Source of the DNA: Mactromeris polynyma
Taxonomy: Eukaryota; Mollusca; Bivalvia; Venerida; Mactridae
Direction: 5' to 3'
NCBI GenBank assembly: GCA_032209605.1
Contig: JASFXZ010000074.1
Span: 744,001 to 808,000, forward strand
Length of the DNA stretch: 64,000 nucleotides
In this document: piece by piece, positions 58,943 to 64,000 of the stretch
How positions within the stretch are numbered: position 1 is the stretch's first letter
How the letters are laid out: every line of letters starts with the position of its first letter
Notes under the pieces: generated by a model
Seen by the model: only the letters and a program-made list of their open reading frames with translations
Told to the model about the DNA's origin: nothing
The model's database searches: none
Made by a program: the position numbers and the translations under genes

Positions 58943-61900
58943 CTTGACATATTTACGTAAAAACAAATTTCAGCTAAAAATCAAAATCGCGTACAGGTCT
59001 TGACCTGTGATAGAATTTCATTTTTCGGAAAAAATATTTCTCTCCAATTTTGCTCATTTTTTCAGGACTTAAAGACTTACCTACCCCATCGACGAAAATG
59101 TCTTCAGCTTTGCAATATATCCATTTTAAATGTTTCCCGAGGTTTTCGCAAAAATCACGTAAGTTATGAGAATTTCTATCTTCGAAAAAAGAAATGTCTC
59201 TCCGATTAACCTAGAGTCAGTCAGAGTCAGTCAGAGTCAGTCAGAGACTGTCAGAGTCTGTCAGAGTCAGTCAGAGTCTGTCAGAGTCAGTCAGAGTCTG
59301 TCAGAGTCAGTCAGAGTCTGTCAGAGTCAGTCAGAGTCTGTCAGAGTCAGTCAGAGTCAGTCAGTGTCTGTCAGAGTCAGTCAGAGTCAGACAGAGTCAG
59401 TCAGAGTCACCATAAGCCGTAGATTTAGTTGAAAGTATACATATATATATATATTTCAATAGTGTTCATCAAGACGAACAAAATGATGTATTACTTGACA
59501 TATTTACGTAAAAACAAATTTCAGCTAAAAATCAAAATCGCGTACAGGTCTTGACCTGTGATAGAATTTCATTTTTCGGAAAAAAATATTTCTCTCCAAT
59601 TTTGCTCATTTTTTCAGGACTTAAAGACTTACCTACCCCATCGACGAAAATGTCTTCAGCTTTGCAATATATCCATTTTAAATGTTTCCCGAGGTTTTCG
59701 CAAAAATCACGTAAGTTATGAGAATTTCTATCTTCGAAAAAAGAAATGTCTCTCCGATTAACCTAGAGTCAGTCAGAGTCAGTCAGAGTCAGTCAGAGTC
59801 TGTCAGAGTCTGTCAGAGTCAGTCAGAGTCTGTCAGAGTCAGTCAGAGTCTGTCAGAGTCAGTCAGAGTCTGTCAGAGTCAGTCAGAGTCTGTCAGAGTC
59901 AGTCAGAGTCAGTCAGTGTCTGTCAGAGTCAGTCAGAGTCAGACAGAGTCAGTCAGAGTCACCATAAGCCGTAGATTTAGTTGAAAGTATACATATATAT
60001 ATATATTTCAATAGTGTTCATCAAGACGAACAAAATGATGTATTACTTGACATATTTACGTAAAAAAAAATTTCAGCTAAAAATCAAAATCGCGTACAGG
60101 TCTTGACCTGTGATAGAATTTCATTTTTCGGAAAAAAATATTTCTCTCCAATTTTGCTCATTTTTTCAGGACTTAAAGACTTACCTACCCCATCGACGAA
60201 AATGTCTTCAGCTTTGCAATATATCCATTTTAAATGTTTCCCGAGGTTTTCGCAAAAATCACGTAAGTTATGAGAATTTCTATCTTCGAAAAAAGAAATG
60301 TCTCTCCGATTAACCTAGAGTCAGTCAGAGTCAGTCAGAGTCAGTCAGAGTCTGTCAGAGTCTGTCAGAGTCAGTCAGAGTCTGTCAGAGTCAGTCAGAG
60401 TCTGTCAGAGTCAGTCAGAGTCTGTCAGAGTCAGTCAGAGTCTGTCAGAGTCAGGCAGAGTCAGTCAGTGTCTGTCAGAGTCAGTCAGAGTCAGACAGAG
60501 TCAGTCACAGTCACCATAAGCCGTAGATTTAGTTGAAAGTATACATATATATATATATTTCAATAGTGTTCATCAAGACGAACAAAATGATGTATTACTT
60601 GACATATTTACGTAAAAACAAATTTCAGCTAAAAATCAAAATCGCGTACAGGTCTTGACCTGTGATAGAATTTCATTTTTCGGAAAAAAATATTTCTCTC
60701 CAATTTTGCTCATTTTTTCAGGACTTAAAGACTTACCTACCCCATCGACGAAAATGTCTTCAGCTTTGCAATATATCCATTTTAAATGTTTCCCGAGGTT
60801 TTCGCAAAAATCACGTAAGTTATGAGAATTTCTATCTTCGAAAAAAAAAATGTCTCTCCGATTAACCTAGAGTCAGTCAGAGTCAGTCAGAGTCAGTCAG
60901 AGACTGTCAGAGTCTGTCAGAGTCAGTCAGAGTCTGTCAGAGTCAGTCAGAGTCTGTCAGAGTCAGTCAGAGTCTGTCAGAGTCAGTCAGAGTCTGTCAG
61001 AGTCAGTCAGAGTCAGTCAGTGTCTGTCAGAGTCAGTCAGAGTCAGACAGAGTCAGTCAGAGTCACCATAAGCCGTAGATTTAGTTGAAAGTATACATAT
61101 ATATATATATTTCAATAGTGTTCATCAAGACGAACAAAATGATGTATTACTTGACATATTTACGTAAACAAAAATTTCAGCTAAAAATCAAAATCGCGTA
61201 CAGGTCTTGACCTGTGATAGAATTTCATTTTTCGGAAAAAAATATTTCTCTCCCATTTTGCTCATTTTTTCAGGACTTAAAGACTTACCTACCCCATCGA
61301 CGAAAATGTCTTCAGCTTTGCAATATATCCATTTTAAATGTTTCCCGAGGTTTTCGCAAAAATCACGTAAGTTATGAGAATTTCTATCTTCGAAAAAAGA
61401 AATGTCTCTCCGATTAACCTAGAGTCAGTCAGAGTCAGTCAGAGTCAGTCAGAGTCTGTCAGAGTCTGTCAGAGTCAGTCAGAGTCTGTCAGAGTCAGTC
61501 AGAGTCTGTCAGAGTCAGTCAGAGTCTGTCAGAGTCAGTCAGAGTCTGTCAGAGTCAGTCAGAGTCAGTCAGTGTCTGTCAGAGTTAGTCAGAGTCAGAC
61601 AGAGTCAGTCAGAGTCACCATAAGCCGTAGATTTAGTTGAAAGTATACATATATATATATATTTCAATAGTGTTCATCAAGACGAACAAAATGATGTATT
61701 ACTTGACATATTTACGTAAAAACAAATTTCAGCTAAAAATCAAAATCGCGTACAGGTCTTGACCTGTGATAGAATTTCATTTTTCGGAAAAAAATATTTC
61801 TCTCCAATTTTGCTCATTTTTTCAGGACTTAAAGACTTACCTACCCCATCGACGAAAATGTCTTCAGCTTTGCAATACATCCATTTTAAATGTTTCCCGA

Positions 61901-62755
61901 GGTTTTCGCAAAAATCACGTAAGTTATGAGAATTTCTATCTTCGAAAAAAGAAATGTCTCTCCGATTAACCTAGAGTCAGTCAGAGTCAGTCAGAGTCAG
62001 TCAGAGTCTGTCAGAGTCTGTCAGAGTCAGTCAGAGTCTGTCAGAGTCAGTCAGAGTCTGTCAGAGTCAGTCAGAGTCTGTCAGAGTCAGTCAGAGTCAG
62101 TCAGTGTCTGTCAGAGTCAGTCAGAGTCAGACAGAGTCAGTCAGAGTCACCATAAGCCGAAGATTTAGTTGAAAGTATACATATATATATATATTTCAAT
62201 AGTGTTCATCAAGACGAACAAAATGATGTATTACTTGACATATTTACGTAAAAACAAATTTCAGCTAAAAATCAAAATCGCGTACAGGTCTTGACCTGTG
62301 ATAGAATTTCATTTTTCGGAAAAAAATATTTCTCTCCAATTTTGCTCATTTTTTCAGGACTTAAAGACTTACCTACCCCATCGACGAAAATGTCTTCAGC
62401 TTTGCAATATATCCATTTTAAATGTTTCCCGAGGTTTTCGCAAAAATCACGTAAGTTATGAGAATTTCTATCTTCGAAAAAAGAAATGTCTCTCCGATTA
62501 ACCTAGAGTCAGTCAGAGTCAGTCAGAGTCTGTCAGAGTCTGTCAGAGTCAGTCAGAGTCTGTCAGAGTCAGTCAGAGTCTGTCAGAGTCAGTCAGAGTC
62601 TGTCAGAGTCAGTCAGAGTCAGTCAGTGTCGGTCAGAGTCAGTCAGAGTCAGACAGAGTCAGTCAGAGTCACCATAAGCCGTAGATTTAGTTGAAAGTAT
62701 ACATATATATATATATTTCAATAGTGTTCATCAAGACGAACAAAATGATGTATTA
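58943..62755 (+). repeat. Segmental duplication copy 2 (offset 14310)
   Basis: Seven units matching 44633-48455 in tag order and spacing, including the rare CCGAAGATTT (47392/61702) and GTCGGTCAGA (47924/62234) changes. The last unit has one word fewer than its counterpart (522 against 532 bp), and what follows differs: a full unit here, a short unit there. Confidence 0.85.
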
Positions 62756-63859
62756 CTTGACATATTTACGTAAAAACAAATTTCCGCTAAAAATCAAAAT
62801 CGCGTACAGGTCTTGACCTGTGATAGAATTTCATTTTTCGGAAAAAAATATTTCTCTCCAATTTTGCTCATTTTTTCAGGACTTAAAGACTTACCTACCC
62901 CATCGACGAAAATGTCTTCAGCTTTGCAATATATCCATTTTAAATGTTTCCCGAGGTTTTCGCAAAAATCACGTAAGTTATGAGAATTTCTATCTTCGAA
63001 AAAAGAAATGTCTCTCCGATTAACCTAGAGTCAGTCAGAGTCAGTCAGAGTCAGTCAGAGTCTGTCAGAGTCTGTCAGAGTCAGTCAGAGTCTGTCAGAG
63101 TCAGTCAGAGTCTGTCAGAGTCAGTCAGAGTCTGTCAGAGTCAGTCAGAGTCTGTCAGAGTCAGGCAGAGTCAGTCAGTGTCTGTCAGAGTCAGTCAGAG
63201 TCAGACAGAGTCAGTCACAGTCACCATAAGCCGTAGATTTAGTTGAAAGTATACATATATATATATATTTCAATAGTGTTCATCAAGACGAACAAAATGA
63301 TGTATTACTTGACATATTTACGTAAAAACAAATTTCCGCTAAAAATCAAAATCGCGTACAGGTCTTGACCTGTGATAGAATTTCATTTTTCGGAAAAAAA
63401 TATTTCTCTCCAATTTTGCTCATTTTTTCAGGACTTAAAGACTTACCTACCCCATCGACGAAAATGTCTTCAGCTTTGCAATATATCCATTTTAAATGTT
63501 TCCCGAGGTTTTCGCAAAAATCACGTAAGTTATGAGAATTTCTATCTTCGAAAAAAGAAATGTCTCTCCGATTAACCTAGAGTCAGTCAGAGTCAGTCAG
63601 AGTCAGTCAGAGTCTGTCAGAGTCTGTCATAGTCAGTCAGAGTCTGTCAGAGTCAGTCAGAGTCTGTCAGAGTCAGTCAGAGTCTGTCAGAGTCAGTCAG
63701 AGTCCGTCAGAGTCAGTCAGAGTCAGTCAGTGTCTGTCAGAGTCAGTCAGAGTCAGACAGAGTCAGTCAGAGTCACCATAAGCCGTAGATTTAGTTGAAA
63801 GTATACATATATATATATATTTCAATAGTGTTCATCAAGACGAACAAAATGATGTATTA

Positions 63860-64000
63860 TTCGAAAAAAGAAATGTCTCTCCGATTAACCTAGAGTCAGT
63901 CAGAGTCAGTCAGAGTCAGTCAGAGTCTGTCAGAGTCTGTCAGAGTCAGTCAGAGTCTGTCAGAGTCAGTCAGAGTCTGTCAGAGTCAGTCAGAGTCTGT
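63860..64000 (+). repeat. Short unit, cut by the window end
   Basis: Starts TTCGAA directly after GATGTATTA, so it lacks segment A. The 141 bp seen stop inside the minisatellite, and the array evidently continues to the right. Confidence 0.9.

Larger units (their letters stand above)
54575..63859 (+). repeat. Run of 17 full units
   Basis: Unit starts are 54575 (554 bp), 55129, 55681, 56233, 56785 (532), 57317 (532), 57849, 58401 (542), 58943 (551), 59494, 60046, 60598, 61150, 61702 (532), 62234 (522), 62756 and 63308. The unit at 54575 has the only lengthened TA tract. The unit at 57317 has CGATTTACC, joining two open frames into one of 129 codons. The unit at 57849 shares CCTAGATTCAG with 41332. 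The unit at 58401 has CACGAAAG, losing the donor-like GTAAGT. Units at 62756 and 63308 share TTTCCGCT. The unit at 63308 has a GTCCGTCAGA word and precedes a short unit. Confidence 0.92.
1..64000. repeat. Satellite DNA array, ~552-bp unit with short variants
   Basis: The whole window is head-to-tail copies of one repeat in a single orientation. I phase units to begin just after the conserved GATGTATTA. On that phasing there are 102 units containing the AT-rich segment (mostly 552 bp; also 462, 512, 522, 532, 542, 551, 554, and one of 532 bp plus an insertion) and 24 short units without it. Copies differ by only a few substitutions. No inversion of any unit was seen. The level of organisation is nested: 10-bp word, 20-bp word pair, 552-bp unit, 865-bp full/short composite, then multi-kilobase duplicated segments. 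This is the architecture of centromeric, heterochromatic or sex-chromosome satellites, but nothing in the window shows which. Confidence 0.97.

Overview
This window is a single tandemly repeated satellite DNA array from a eukaryote, running edge to edge. I find no gene, RNA gene, CRISPR array or prokaryotic feature. Two things point to a eukaryotic nuclear genome, possibly an insect or other invertebrate: the scale of the tandem repetition, and one small terminal-inverted-repeat element inserted in it. The species cannot be named from this sequence alone.

The basic unit is about 552 bp, in order: (A) a 239-bp AT-rich segment; (B) a 33-bp linker starting TTCGAA; (C) an internal minisatellite of about 195 bp built from 10-bp words GTCAGTCAGA and GTCTGTCAGA; (D) an 85-bp tail with a TA dinucleotide tract. 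I count 102 units that contain segment A, and 24 short units (typically 313 bp, range 303-423) that lack exactly segment A; the last short unit is cut by the window end. Nearly all length differences are multiples of 10 bp and lie in the minisatellite.

Layout: full-length runs (961-4794, 6083-8842, 11851-16808, 22392-30561, 36414-48455, 48769-50976, 51280-52383, 52687-63859) are interrupted by blocks where full and short units alternate, giving an 865-bp composite repeat (4795-6082, 8843-11850, 16809-22391, 30562-36413). A distinct full-unit subtype ('N', with AAATTCGCG and GGAAAATAAT) occurs only in the first 36 kb, in or next to these blocks. Isolated short units occur at 578, 48456, 50977, 52384 and 63860. 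Rare variants recurring in the same order and spacing show larger segmental duplications: 3302 bp in tandem, and offsets of 10541, 14310, 9393 and 1407 bp.

The only foreign sequence is a 248-bp MITE-like element at 53801-54048. It interrupts one of four copies of the same higher-order segment, so it arrived after that segment had multiplied.

Open frames of 67-138 codons recur in nearly every unit, but they are by-products of the repeat. The 10-bp minisatellite is open in all three forward frames and closed by TGA in all three reverse frames. Points worth a second look are the higher-order structure, the tight association between a CCGTCAG variant and a following short unit, a symmetric 93-bp exon-like segment with good splice signals in almost every full unit, and a motif partly matching the CENP-B box.
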